From Dolomedes plantarius (Eukaryota > Arthropoda > Arachnida > Araneae > Dolomedidae), in the NCBI GenBank assembly GCA_907164885.2, contig OU015496.1:139447034-139511033 (forward strand): a stretch of 64,000 bases of DNA. The letters are read 5' to 3'. Position 1 is the stretch's first letter, and every line of letters begins with the position of its first letter. Of the stretch, positions 16,055 to 29,682 are shown one piece after another. Made by a program: the position numbers and the translations under genes. The notes beneath the pieces are model-generated. The model did not search any database, had not been told where the DNA came from, and saw nothing but the letters and a program-made list of their open reading frames with translations.

Positions 16055-17465
16055 CACTCATGGACAAAAAAATTAGCGCACCAAGAAATAATTGCGGGAT
16101 CGTAACGAAACTTGCAATGAAGGTACATGTCGGGAAGATATGCAAATGATTAGAAATGCAGCGTGATTGCGCATTACGTATAGCCGGTAGAGGGCGTTGA
16201 ACATCGTACTCTGTGGAGTATAAAACAGGTTAACCAAAGCTTGTTTGAGTGTGCTGAATCATTTACAAAGGGAGAGCTGAGATAGACATGCCATTACGCC
16301 GTGTTCGAAGACAATATAAGCAGTTGTCGCAGTTTGAGAGGGGGAGAATCGTCGGGATGATGGAAGCTAAGTGGTCAGCTAGGCGAGTAGCTCGTCAATT
16401 AGTCCGCTCTGATTGTGTTGTGAGGAGGTGTTGGGACCAGTGGACCCGAGAGATGTCATGTACACGAAGACCAGGCTCAGGACGCCATCGACAGACCAGT
16501 CGTCGAGAAGACCGCCATATCGTAAGAAATGCACGCGTACAGCCAACTGCTTCATCGGCCGCCATCCAGGCACAGGTAGCACCTTCATTAGGGGCCTCTG
16601 TGTCTTCTCGAACCATACGAAGGCGCCTGGCTGAAGGACAGTTGGTATCGCGGCGCCCATTACGTGTGCTGCCCTTGACGCCCACCCACCGACGCCTCCG
16701 TTTGGAGTTTTGCTGCGCACGAGGAAACTGGACTGCAGCGGAATGGAACAAGGTCGTCTTTAGCGACGAATCCAGATTCAATCTCGGCAGTGATGACAAT
16801 CGTGTTCGTGTGTGGAGAGCCCTTGGTGAACGCTTCAATCCTGCCTTTGCTGTACAGCGACACATCGCTCCCACAGCTGGTGTGATGGTATGGGGTGCCA
16901 CTGCCTACAATACACGGTCACCCCTAGTATTGTTCCGTGGCACCATGACAGCCCAGAGGTATGTTCATGAAATCCTACAAGCACATGTGTTGCCACTCAT
17001 GCAACGGCTCCCAGGAGCCATTTTTGAACAAGACAATGCTCGGCTTCATACGGCAAGGGTGTCACAAGACTGTCTCCGCACTGTTACCACCCTTCCTTGG
17101 CCTGCCCGATCCCCAGATTTGTCTCCAATCGAGCATATCTGGGATCATTTGGGACGACGAGTTGGGCATCCCAAGAGTTTGATCGAACTAGAGGCAAGGT
17201 TACAGCAAATATGGAACGAAATGTCTCGAGACATCATACAGAACTTGTATGACTCAATGCCCGATCGTATCGCATCGTGCATTCGCGCTAGAGGGGGTCC
17301 AACGGAGTATTAACTCCTCCGTTCTTTTGCCTTTTTCTCTGAAATAAATTATCCTTTTTCTTTGATTTTCTTATCATTTACTTATATCAAAGTAGTCATT
17401 ACGTATGTAAAATTTCGTTTCATTTTGACGACTCCTTCTTGGTGCGCTAATTTTTTTGTCCATGA

Positions 17466-17468
<3 letters not shown>
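16055..17468 (+). mobile_element. Intact Tc1-like element, family C (1414 bp)
   Basis: Perfect 33-bp terminal inverted repeats starting CACTCATGGACAAAAAAA (16055-16087 and 17436-17468), flanked by TA within (TA)n on both sides. It encodes one uninterrupted transposase. Perfect ends plus an open gene indicate a recent insertion and possible autonomy. Confidence 0.95.
16288..17313 (+). CDS. Tc1-like transposase, complete (341 aa), DD32E spacing
   Basis: Cut-and-paste transposase acting in the nucleus on the element's own inverted repeats. Residues ~10-55 form the first helix-turn-helix (FERGRIVGMMEAKWSARRVA). A GRPR-type hinge, RRPGSGRHRQT, lies at 60-70. The second HTH follows at ~75-118. The RNase-H-like DDE domain has D160 (VVFSDESRF), D249 (FEQDNARLH) and E282 (SPDLSPIEHIWD). 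There are 32 residues between D249 and E282, shorter than the 34 of classical Tc1. The C-terminus is RARGGPTEY. ATG at 16288 sits 233 bp inside the left end, normal for the group; no in-frame upstream alternative is needed. Length fits Tc1 enzymes (about 340 aa). Very similar proteins are, from memory, highly repeated in orb-weaver genomes. All key residues are present, so activity is plausible. Confidence 0.95.
   Translation: MPLRRVRRQYKQLSQFERGRIVGMMEAKWSARRVARQLVRSDCVVRRCWDQWTREMSCTRRPGSGRHRQTSRREDRHIVRNARVQPTASSAAIQAQVAPSLGASVSSRTIRRRLAEGQLVSRRPLRVLPLTPTHRRLRLEFCCARGNWTAAEWNKVVFSDESRFNLGSDDNRVRVWRALGERFNPAFAVQRHIAPTAGVMVWGATAYNTRSPLVLFRGTMTAQRYVHEILQAHVLPLMQRLPGAIFEQDNARLHTARVSQDCLRTVTTLPWPARSPDLSPIEHIWDHLGRRVGHPKSLIELEARLQQIWNEMSRDIIQNLYDSMPDRIASCIRARGGPTEY

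Positions 17469-17506
<38 letters not shown>
17469..17506. repeat. (TA)n tract
   Basis: TA run directly after the right end of the intact Tc1-like element. Confidence 0.95.
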
Positions 17507-17509
<3 letters not shown>

Positions 17510-17667
17510 ATCTTTTATAAATAAAATGGTATTTTTCTTGAAAATAAAATATTGAGTTTGAGATCTTGAAATTCTTTTATTTCCTCTCGAAACGTAGAAT
17601 GTATTATTTTAAAGGCAACTGGCCGGTTTGAAATCCAGATTTTTTTTCCATAGAGTGTTAGGAAGCT

Positions 17668-18110
17668 TGTAAGGTATACACAAGATTCGATTCCCAAGAA
17701 TCGAACTTTTGAGTGAAGGAATTAAAGAAGCTGCTTCAGATATGCTAATTTTTGTGGCATACGCGCTTAGTATAAATACCATGCAGCGTCATTAATGGAA
17801 AAGGGAAGGTTGTTAAGGTTGAAAAGGTGTTATCCTGCGCTAGTGCTTAGCGGGCCAGAAGTTTACATGGCAGTACTGCTGGTTTGACTTTCTGTTCGTG
17901 AGTATAAAAATATATTGTTCTTGAAAGCTGTGTTTATACATTCCGTACAAGTAGTACGCATGCTTATTGCTGTAGAAGCCAATTATATGTGCAACGAATT
18001 CAATAAACATTGTTTCATGTATAAACTGTGTTTGCTTCAAATTCAAATAGAGTGCCACTTCAAATTATATACACCCAAGTCTGGGTAGAAGTGAGCATAG
18101 ATTCTCTATA
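17668..18110 (+). repeat. 5' LTR
   Basis: Carries a TATA-type promoter word TATAAATA at 17771-17778 and a polyadenylation word AATAAA at 18002-18007, consistent with transcription starting and ending inside the LTRs. Differs from the 3' LTR at two positions (AAGGG/GGGG region near 17800 and CTTTCTG/CTTACTG near 17891). Confidence 0.93.
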
Positions 18111-18129
18111 CTGGCGCCCGAAAATATAT
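18111..18129 (+). promoter_or_regulatory. Primer-binding site region
   Basis: CTGGCGCCCGAAAATA directly after the 5' LTR. TGGCGCC-type sequences here pair with the 3' end of a host tRNA to start reverse transcription. Which tRNA cannot be said. Confidence 0.6.
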
Positions 18130-18244
18130 ATACCCTGGTAGTTAGCGTTACATTTGTAACGAACAACATAATTGAAATTAAAAACTGTGTACTGTGTACT
18201 TATATTGATAAAATTGTTGCAAGTACTTATATACTATTTAAAAA

Positions 18245-18826
18245 ATGAGTGTTGTAGAACAAAATCCTGCTGGAAATTTTCCTCGGGTAATTATGGTTCA
18301 GCAAATTGTGCCATTCGAAGCCACCTTCAATGGCGGCCCCTCAAGCCAATTCGTAAAGAAAATTGAGCATTACTTTCAGCAACAATGCACCCCAGAGGGG
18401 GATAAACTTAAAATTGCTCTAGCCGCTTTAAGAGGTAGTGCATTTCAGTGGTACACATGCATGCAAAGCAGTAATCTGATTTTTGACTATTTGTCATTCA
18501 AGCAACAGTTTCTTAGTGTTTTTCCAAAGACCTTTAATCAAAGTGAAATTGAAGCGGAAATTTATTCGCTAAGGCAACGTGAAGGTCAGTCTGCATTAGA
18601 TTTCGCTATGGAAAAGATTTCCAAGTGTGAGGAATATTTAGAAGGGGTGACGGAAGCGATAATCTTAAAAATAGTTATCCAACGTTTGAAGCCAAGTGTT
18701 CAAGATTTTTTAGATAATCAAACAATTACAAGCAAGGTTACCCTCCTTCAAGCTTTAGCTAAATATGACAATAGACATTTCTTCGCTACCCCTCACCGTC
18801 ATTCAGGTACGAGAAGTTTTATATAG
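18245..18826 (+). CDS. Gag protein (193 aa to UAG)
   Basis: Structural protein of the retrotransposon. Residues ~25-165 match the retrotransposon gag/capsid fold of the Ty3/gypsy type: FEATFNGGPSSQFVKKIEHYF near the start, KLKIALAALRGSAFQWY in the middle, then FKQQFLSVFP and a C-terminal LRQREGQSALDFAMEK helix pair. It ends at TAG (18824-18826). The same frame then continues open to 20287, and the first ~35 codons after the TAG (QQRKQYRRQNNRSARRYNE) are strongly basic, as expected for a nucleocapsid. So the stop either interrupts an ancestral longer Gag or is read through. No zinc knuckle is seen. Confidence 0.85.
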   Translation: MSVVEQNPAGNFPRVIMVQQIVPFEATFNGGPSSQFVKKIEHYFQQQCTPEGDKLKIALAALRGSAFQWYTCMQSSNLIFDYLSFKQQFLSVFPKTFNQSEIEAEIYSLRQREGQSALDFAMEKISKCEEYLEGVTEAIILKIVIQRLKPSVQDFLDNQTITSKVTLLQALAKYDNRHFFATPHRHSGTRSFI

Positions 18827-20287
18827 CCGCGCCAAAATTTTTCGCGAGTTTCAAACCAGCAGCGTAAGCAGTACCGCAGGCAAAATAATAGAAGCGCACG
18901 GCGTTATAATGAAATTAGTGCTCTTAAAGTAAATAATATGGAAGCACCTTACTTGCACTGGCAAGTTGATTCACATGATATGGTTCAACCTGTTGAAACT
19001 GTGTGGTCAAATGTATTATTTTGTCCGAGCAGTAATCATTATTTTGAGAATAGTGAAAGTCAGGGTATTTTTGTGGCTTATAAAGAAAGTGAGTCTAGCT
19101 GGAATGATGAGGCAATTCCAGTACAAATTTCTGTAAATAGTGCCGATAATAATGCTAGTGGTTTAGAAAATAAATCATCTGACACTTCTATTAATGCTAT
19201 ACCTGATATTATTGATGCTATACCTGATATTTTAGATGATATTCACACATCTGTTAATGAAGGAAATTTAGTAGATGACGAAGTATGCGTTACGGCAGTT
19301 AGTGAATACTTATTAGTTGACGACAATAAAAATTCTTTAAACGATAGTAGGAACTCGCTAGGTAATGATGATATTATTTCAAGTTTCCATCCGAATGAGG
19401 ACGCTGTAGGCCAGGTTGATAATATGGTTTTAAATAAAGTACATGAAAACCATACTGAGAGTCAGGATGAAAAGTTGACACAGAATTATACTGTAAGTAG
19501 TTTAGCTGATGCTTCGGAAGTTATAGACGCAGGTTGCATTAAAACGCACCAGTACGAAAAGCTTAATCTTCCTAAAACTGAAGCAGTGTTAAAGAATTTA
19601 AATGATAACGATTCTGATATCGCAAGTTTCAAAGAGACTTTTTCGTCAAAAGAGGATAAAAATAAAGTTAAGGGGGATAAAAAACGTGAAAAAGCGCCTT
19701 CAGGTTCCAGCATTAAAACTGCAAATACTGAAGTAATTAAGGCGGTAAACAAGAAGTTGCATAAGCACCAATACCAAAAACAGAGTCAGTTTGTTGAAAA
19801 ACATGACACAAGTAGAGAGATAAAGCCAGTAACTAAACACGTTGGTGCGGCGTATAAATTTGACAAAATAGAATATGTATTAAAATTTAATGCCTATACT
19901 CTAAAAAGTACGGAGAAAAGTAAAGTGTGCACTACAAAACCTCCATCTAAGGATGAACGTGGCACACATAAGGTACACAAGGTTATCAAAAGGAAGAATG
20001 ACAATTTTAAAGCTCCTTTGCATAAGTACAGGAAACGGAAGATTTCTGCCGCCCAGCAAGGTTGGCCTCCTCCCAAGAGACCTCCTGTCCATCGTCAAGC
20101 CGGACCAGCACCTCAGGACCTACGACCTGCTGCACGAAGGATGCCCACACGGTCAACGAACCCCTTTACTAGGACTGCGACCATCAAGAGAGGTTCCACG
20201 GATTGGACAGACTGGTGCAAGGAAGTTGCTGCATTCATGAGGAACAAGTCTTGTATCAATTCTCTTATTCTAACTCCCACCCTTTAA
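18827..20287 (+). CDS. Gag-frame extension / second ORF of unknown function
   Basis: In the same frame as gag, separated only by the UAG. The internal ATG at 18938 gives 449 aa if translation restarts. After the basic segment comes a long Ser/Asn/Asp/Glu-rich low-complexity region with a small internal repeat (NAIPDII, DAIPDIL near residues 86-100 of the ATG form). It is followed by a Lys-rich part and a GC-rich Pro/Arg C-terminus (WPPPKRPPVHRQ). I see no DTG/DSG protease site, no YxDD and no integrase zinc finger. Being open for 450 codons in a young element suggests it is, or recently was, translated. The GC-rich last ~250 bp (20040-20287) differs in composition and is open in two frames, so it may be acquired sequence. 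Confidence 0.6.
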   Translation, partial: PRQNFSRVSNQQRKQYRRQNNRSARRYNEISALKVNNMEAPYLHWQVDSHDMVQPVETVWSNVLFCPSSNHYFENSESQGIFVAYKESESSWNDEAIPVQISVNSADNNASGLENKSSDTSINAIPDIIDAIPDILDDIHTSVNEGNLVDDEVCVTAVSEYLLVDDNKNSLNDSRNSLGNDDIISSFHPNEDAVGQVDNMVLNKVHENHTESQDEKLTQNYTVSSLADASEVIDAGCIKTHQYEKLNLPKTEAVLKNLNDNDSDIASFKETFSSKEDKNKVKGDKKREKAPSGSSIKTANTEVIKAVNKKLHKHQYQKQSQFVEKHDTSREIKPVTKHVGAAYKFDKIEYVLKFNAYTLKSTEKSKVCTTKPPSKDERGTHKVHKVIKRKNDNFKAPLHKYRKRKISAAQQGWPPPKRPPVHRQAGPAPQDLRPAARRMPTRSTNPFTRTATIKRGSTDWTDWCKEVAAFMRNKSCINSLILTPTL

Positions 20288-20826
20288 TAAAACCGAACCA
20301 AATTGGTTTGAAGTTCCCCGTTGTATATACTGTGTAAACATTTGGAGGGGAAGGAGTGAGCCACTGAAAAAAAAACGGCATACTGTTGTTTTATAAATTT
20401 TTGAAGGGGACATGTAGTGACTAGGAAAAAAATACATACTGCACAATATACCAATTAACCACTAATGTACTAACTTCACAAAAAAAATAACACATGTACA
20501 TTATAAATTGGGGGAGAGCAGATACAGTCAAGAAATGTAATGCTGTGCAATTGTGTTGTCACTTTTAATTAAAATAGATATTTTAGGGCGCAGTTGGCAG
20601 CCCAGTATCCGCAACTCTGCAAATTCACTGTTTGATGGTGTCACCTGGACCCTTCGGGGTTAGTTTTGTAAAATGGTAGTGGCGTTTTTCCTCCACACAA
20701 CGTGTGGAAGGTTTTTTTGACTTTGCCACCCATTATGTAAAAAGTCAGACCAGCACGCGTTTTCAATTAGTTAACTGAAGCCGTTCAGACCTCAGTTACC
20801 TAATTTTTTTTTTCGAGGGAGGCCAG
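20288..20826 (+). other. Untranslated 3' part of the LTR element, ending in a polypurine tract
   Basis: No coding signal. A T-run followed by CGAGGGAGGCCAG immediately precedes the 3' LTR; the purines at about 20815-20822 are the likely plus-strand primer. Confidence 0.65.
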
Positions 20827-21269
20827 TGTAAGGTATACACAAGATTCGATTCCCAAGAATCGAACTTTTGAGTGAAGGAATTAAAGAAGCTGCTTCAGAT
20901 ATGCTAATTTTTGTGGCATACGCGCTTAGTATAAATACCATGCAGCGTCATTAATGGAAAGGGGAAGGTTGTTAAGGTTGAAAAGGTGTTATCCTGCGCT
21001 AGTGCTTAGCGGGCCAGAAGTTTACATGGCAGTACTGCTGGTTTGACTTACTGTTCGTGAGTATAAAAATATATTGTTCTTGAAAGCTGTGTTTATACAT
21101 TCCGTACAAGTAGTACGCATGCTTATTGCTGTAGAAGCCAATTATATGTGCAACGAATTCAATAAACATTGTTTCATGTATAAACTGTGTTTGCTTCAAA
21201 TTCAAATAGAGTGCCACTTCAAATTATATACACCCAAGTCTGGGTAGAAGTGAGCATAGATTCTCTATA
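20827..21269 (+). repeat. 3' LTR
   Basis: 443 bp, 99.5% identical to the 5' LTR by direct comparison, and followed by the AGCT target duplication. Confidence 0.93.
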
Positions 21270-21843
21270 AGCTACACGTTCTAAAGTATATCGCCCTCTC
21301 CTAGGGCAGAAAACAGTTTTAATCGGCTATACAAAAGCTATTTCTAATTCCAAAACTCTCGGCTTTTAGCGTCTACTAAACACACCGCTCTACAAATACC
21401 ACATAACCTCATTCTCAACATCGAAAACGCTGCCCACATGTTGCTGAAGGTGAATTAAGAGAAAAAATTTTGCGACCAATTAAAAAATTTAGATCTAGTG
21501 AAGTTATAAATTGGACAGAACGAGAGACAACGTAGAAAAATGTTCTCTGCGAAATCTTTCCCTTTAAAGCTACCCTAAAAATAAAGTATTTTGGAGCACT
21601 TATTTATCTACTTACTTTTACGTTATTTATGTTCGGGTTCAAAGAAAAAAATTGCAGATATAATTCAGTTTCTGCTGAACATACAATCCCATTCGTTGAA
21701 GAAAATCAGATTTAAGTGTATAAGATGAAAATGAGCTGTAAAGCCTCTTTCCAAACTACTGAAAGTAAAGAGATGTTAATGAAATTTATAACCTAATTTG
21801 CCTCTTTTAAAAACTAGGGATTTTCAGGTTTCTGGTAAGAAAT
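21270..21843. other. No gene seen
   Basis: Unique-looking AT-rich sequence with no motif, repeat or ORF I can support. Confidence 0.5.
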
Positions 21844-22230
21844 TGGGCGTGGCTTAATCGAGTGACGGTTAATCTTTGTGGAGGACATATGGTTTCAGGT
21901 TCGATTCCCAGGCAAGCCAACTGGGTGATTGCTTTCTAATGTAATATGTATTTTCTAATGTTATTAGAGAGAAATTATTTGTTTCTAGGCCCGAATTGAG
22001 CACGTTAAATCCACAGACCATGAGTTCAAGTAGACCGGAAAGTCCTTCTAGGATGTCAGATAGGCTGGAAGAAGGTATGATCCCCCAGATGTCGCTCCTG
22101 AGGGTGCTCGGCCAAAATTGAGGTGGCACCAGGGTATTGGTGTTGGTTCACCTATATGGTGTGCCCACTGAAAGCAAACCAATGATTCTCAACGATTATG
22201 TGCGAATGTCTTCCTTGACAAGTGCCCCGC
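21844..22230 (+). mobile_element. tRNA-derived SINE
   Basis: The head resembles a tRNA gene: A box TGGCTTAATCG at 21850-21860 and B box GGTTCGATTCC at 21898-21908, 37 bp apart, the internal RNA polymerase III promoter. The body (about 21990-22170) is GC-richer and unrelated to tRNA. The 3' limit is uncertain and I see no clear tail or target duplication. Confidence 0.65.
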
Positions 22231-25729
<3,499 letters not shown>

Positions 25730-26708
25730 CCCTTTCGTGGTCCGTGGGAAGCTGGCTTCCCAACTGTGTTCTCAAATATATTAACGGGATGTGTAATACT
25801 CAACAATATTTTCTGTCATAGCTAAAACACTGATGGGGAAAATAGTTCCCGCTTCAGCACTGTGATGCCATACATATTTTTTTAAAACAATATTTCCTAG
25901 AAATACTGAAATAGCCATAAACAACTAATTTTGTCTAGCAAGTGGTTGTTGCTGTACTGGCTTAGACCTGAAAAGTCTTTTTTTCAACTTTAAATATAAG
26001 TATACCCGATTATCTTTTTAAACATTTTTTTTGAACAGTTTTGAAATAACACGCTCCAAGAAAAAGAACCGATTATTTTTTCAAACTGTTGACACTGAGG
26101 GAAAGACATTGAGTGAAATGTTATCAGAGATTATTTCAGAGAATGTACATGTTTCCACATTAGTTTATAGTACTGATGATGACGAAGTGGTTCCACTATC
26201 TACAAGTCTAGAAGGCTTTTTCGATTTAAAAATAACCCTATAAACATAATAAAAATAAGATTTGTGGATTTGCGCTTACATATTTATTCAAGTTCAGTCG
26301 ATCGAATCATAATTTCACATGAAACTTAACGGTTTCTTATTAAATATATTTGGATGGAATCTATATCCAATTTTTATCCGTTAAATGTATCTTTTTATGC
26401 ATGGCATTTTTTCATGGTAGTCTACGGAATGTATACCCCGTGCAAAAAGAGAACCAGGCGTATTTGTGTTGTTTTGTTCTTTATACTTTATTTATACTTC
26501 AAAAATCTGTAGATTAGCTATACATATTATATGAAGAGTAATAATTTATAAGAGTAATATATTAGTCAGAAAATGGCCCACCTCCCTATTCTTATGCAAA
26601 TTTTTTTTAAAACAAATGTTATTATCTGAAAAACCACTGTCTAATTACTCAGAATCACTAAAAGTAGCAAAGCAGTTTCTTAGAGTAAACAAGTGTCCCA
26701 CGAAAGGG
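25730..26708. mobile_element. piggyBac-like non-autonomous element (979 bp)
   Basis: Both ends read CCCTTTCGTGG inward (25730-25740 and the complement at 26698-26708) and are flanked by TTAA (25726-25729 and 26709-26712), the invariant piggyBac target. The left end has a perfect hairpin GGGAAGCTGGCTTCCC. No full transposase. A 70-aa open stretch at 26031-26243 with an acidic patch (STDDDEVV) could be an N-terminal remnant, but that is a guess. Confidence 0.75.
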
Positions 26709-27827
26709 TTAAAGGAATCAAATTTTCATTTATGTGAATAAGATGCTTATGTTAAAAGAAAAGACCGAGTTAGGATCCAAATATGTATTATTCTCTTTAC
26801 CATTAAAATGTAATTTGGTAAGGGTTTCTCTTCTCATACCATGTCTTACTTTTAAAATATTATTTACGAAATTATTATGGAAATCATATCTGGAAATGCC
26901 ATTTTAATTAGAAGACCGTAAATTTTGGTTATCCCAAGGGGCAATATAACGAGGGATATATGAGTATATATTTATATAAATATGAATGTATATATAATCG
27001 TTTGTAAGTATAATCAGTTACATAATTGTATAAATGTCCATGCATGCATTTATAATAAGTTAATATCAGGCAGTATTTCTTTAAGAATCTTTCAGAAATC
27101 ATTATTAATTGCTTTAAGTAATCTGTAGGTATTAACCATGTTACTGCTTAGTTCAGAAATTTTAATACAACGTTTAAAATCGGAATTATCTGTCTATAAC
27201 CTTATAAATATCGCAGTTTTTATTACAGTTGTACTTAAGAAAATAAATTGTCAGTAATGATGAATTATTTTAGTGATAAATACAATAATAAAATACTTTT
27301 TAATGGAAAAAATTTAAATTTAGAACAAAATCGAACCATATACATAAATGGCCTTTTCACTAAAAATAAAATATTAAACGGGAATATGTCTCCAACCTTA
27401 AACACTAGAATCTAAAATGATAGGATTTTGAAATAATTTCCAGTTGTATTGCCATCTCTATTCTATTTACACCTCCCATTACATAAAAGTTGTACCAAAT
27501 TAGTACCAAGTAACGGCGAATTTGCACAGTACCATGTTTTTTAGAAGAATAAACAAAGAATAAACAGCATTAACGGATAACTCAATATAAAAATTGTTCA
27601 AAATTTTCAGAATCCAAGTTAAAAAAAAGAAAAAGTTCTGCTATGTTATGTTTCGTATAGCTCGCGTTTCTTATGACTTCCAGAAACCAAATTTATCCCT
27701 AGAAATATCTCTACTGTGCGTCGCAACAAGTTAGTGGTTCATGTTAGGATATTTTTGTACATAGACATAAAAGTTTACAAATATTTACAATGAATTCAAC
27801 TCAAAAAAAAATATTTATGAGTATGTA
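26709..27827. other. No gene seen
   Basis: AT-rich sequence without ORFs or repeats of note. Confidence 0.5.
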
Positions 27828-28257
27828 TTAGGTTGACCAAAAAAATTTCGTTCGGTTTTCCAGTAAAAATAAAATACACATTTTTTTATTTTCATCAGTG
27901 AGTTTATTTAATAACATGTTCCTCGTTTTGTTCCACTACCTGCTGCCATCTTCCATGAAATTTCATAATTTCATCTTCACAAAACTTACACTTCCTCAAT
28001 TTTTTGTTTGTTTTAGTTGCGTTTTTATATTTCTTCAAATAAATGAACATAATATGCCAATTTTCTTCCATCTTCAATATTAAAATGCCCACACAATAAT
28101 TCACCTAATTTCGATAAGTTTTTTGTTTTAAATGCACGCTGATGTGACAACTGTTAAAACACAATCCAACAAAATTGTTATGAAATGACGTTAAATACAA
28201 CTAGACGCTACTAGAACCATCCAACTAAAAACCGAACAAACTTTTTGGCCGACCCAA
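27828..28257 (-). mobile_element. Mariner-like internally deleted element (430 bp)
   Basis: Ends TTAGGTTGACCAAAAAAA and, on the other strand, TTGGGTCGGCCAAAAAGT, each flanked by TA. These termini are of the classical mariner type. On the minus strand the 66-aa stretch 27904-28104 ends GRWQQVVEQNEEHV, like the C-terminus of mariner transposases, but the catalytic region is missing. Confidence 0.8.
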
Positions 28258-29206
28258 TATCTGTTATTTCCTCATCTGTTCACAGTGTCATTCTGTTTAA
28301 CTTATGTTAGACTATAAAGACTGTTGCATTCCGCATTTCAGCTAGAAATCCCAGTCATTTGCAAGTTTATCTCTTCATCATTTTTGGTTAGATAAGTTTC
28401 ATAGTAAAATAATATTGATTTAGAAACTAAAATGTATCATCAGAATGCAATGCAGATAAATCTATAATTTATTTTTTAAAGTTTAGCAGTTTTAAAATAA
28501 AGACACATCTCTTCAAAATTAGAGAATAAATAGCATTTATAATAATGAATAATGTCTTACTAAGAAATGAAAGGTTGCACTGTGATTTGGAATGGTTAAA
28601 ATTAATTAATTAGTATATCAATGTAGACCAGTAATATAATTTGAGTTCTTGTTCATAATTGATTACATGAGTGACAGAATATAACTTCATGATTAGTAAT
28701 TCATCGTTTCGATGATTAGCCGATTAGTGTGAAACTGTTCTCAAGTTTTTCATTCATAAAAGGATATAAATGTAGTTATTATCATCGCACACAAAAAAGA
28801 AAACATTTTCAATATATTAGCAATTACAAATTAATTTACAAGTACTAAACCAGCAGATATTGTTTCATATACGTCATATCAAATTCTATACACACACTGT
28901 GGAGCGTGTATTTTCACAAAATCTCTGACATTTGACTGAAAGAAAGGAACCAAAATAGTTTCAACTTATACGAATGTACACGAATTAAACAGTAATTGAA
29001 GAAAAATGCATTACATTTGAATATTTCAAATTGCGGTGAAACTTATCTATGGCGGCCAGCCATGGGTCCGGAAAAAGTAGCTGTTTTGAGGGGTGGCCGC
29101 GGAAAAGGGGTAAATCAACGTTGGCTCTATGGAGTGTATTTAATAGGCTCTGAACAAAATATGGCCGGATACAGAAGTTTCACCGTATATTCACAAATAC
29201 CAACTA
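28258..29206. other. No gene established; small GC-rich patch
   Basis: AT-rich except for about 29040-29150, a GC-rich patch with CpGs lying roughly 2.3 kb downstream of the Pitx stop codon. It could be regulatory; no coding evidence beyond a short chance ORF. Confidence 0.35.
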
Positions 29207-29682
29207 CAATAAAATCTCGTTTATCTGGAATTACTGGGACCATAGGCAATCTGGATAATTGAAAATCTGGATAATCCGGGTAATAAGCATAACAAAATCC
29301 TTAACTAAGCAGACTTACCGTTTATTGCGACAAAAACTATGTTTTGGAACAAAATTGCTTAGTATTGTTTACAAGACATTAAAAAACATAAAAATAACTT
29401 TTCACATCATTTGTCAACAACGAATTGGTAAGTCTATTAAAGTTTTCTTAAACTCAACGAAAAGCATTTTATTACCATAATGTATTGTACAATCTATGCA
29501 GGAACTATACAAGGAATCGAACTAAAAAAGCGAATATTTGGCGTACTTGTAGTTACGTTCTTGCTATCATAGTTAAAAATTATTATCGAATGTGAACATT
29601 AAATAAAAATAATGTCTACAAATCTGATCCGGATTATCCGGAGATCTGGATGAATGAGGGCCGGATAAACGAGGTTTTACTG
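29207..29682. mobile_element. pogo/Tigger-like MITE (476 bp)
   Basis: Ends CAATAAAATCTCGTTTATC and, on the other strand, CAGTAAAACCTCGTTTATCC, with TA on each side. The CAGTAnAACCTCGTTTATCCGG pattern is typical of pogo/Tigger. Interior AT-rich, non-coding. Confidence 0.8.

Larger units (their letters stand above)
17668..21269 (+). mobile_element. Young LTR retrotransposon with gag but no pol (3602 bp)
   Basis: Two 443-bp LTRs (17668-18110 and 20827-21269) differ at only two sites. Both begin TGTAAGG and end CTCTATA; the element is flanked by a 4-bp target duplication AGCT (17664-17667 and 21270-21273). A primer-binding-type sequence TGGCGCCCG follows the left LTR at 18112. A purine run GAGGGAGG (about 20815-20822) precedes the right LTR. 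The interior holds gag and one further ORF. No protease, reverse transcriptase, RNase H or integrase motif is found, so it must be mobilised in trans. A related, older solo LTR is at 36515-37054. Confidence 0.93.

Noticed and set aside
16379..17182. Several long ORFs on other frames and strand within the intact transposase gene
   Set aside because: Shadows of the 341-aa transposase; no domains.
19486..19752. Antisense ORFs in the retrotransposon's second ORF
   Set aside because: No domain; the plus-strand frame is continuous with Gag.
21869..22129. 86-aa minus-strand ORF
   Set aside because: Lies in the SINE body and ends in its tRNA-like head; not a protein gene.
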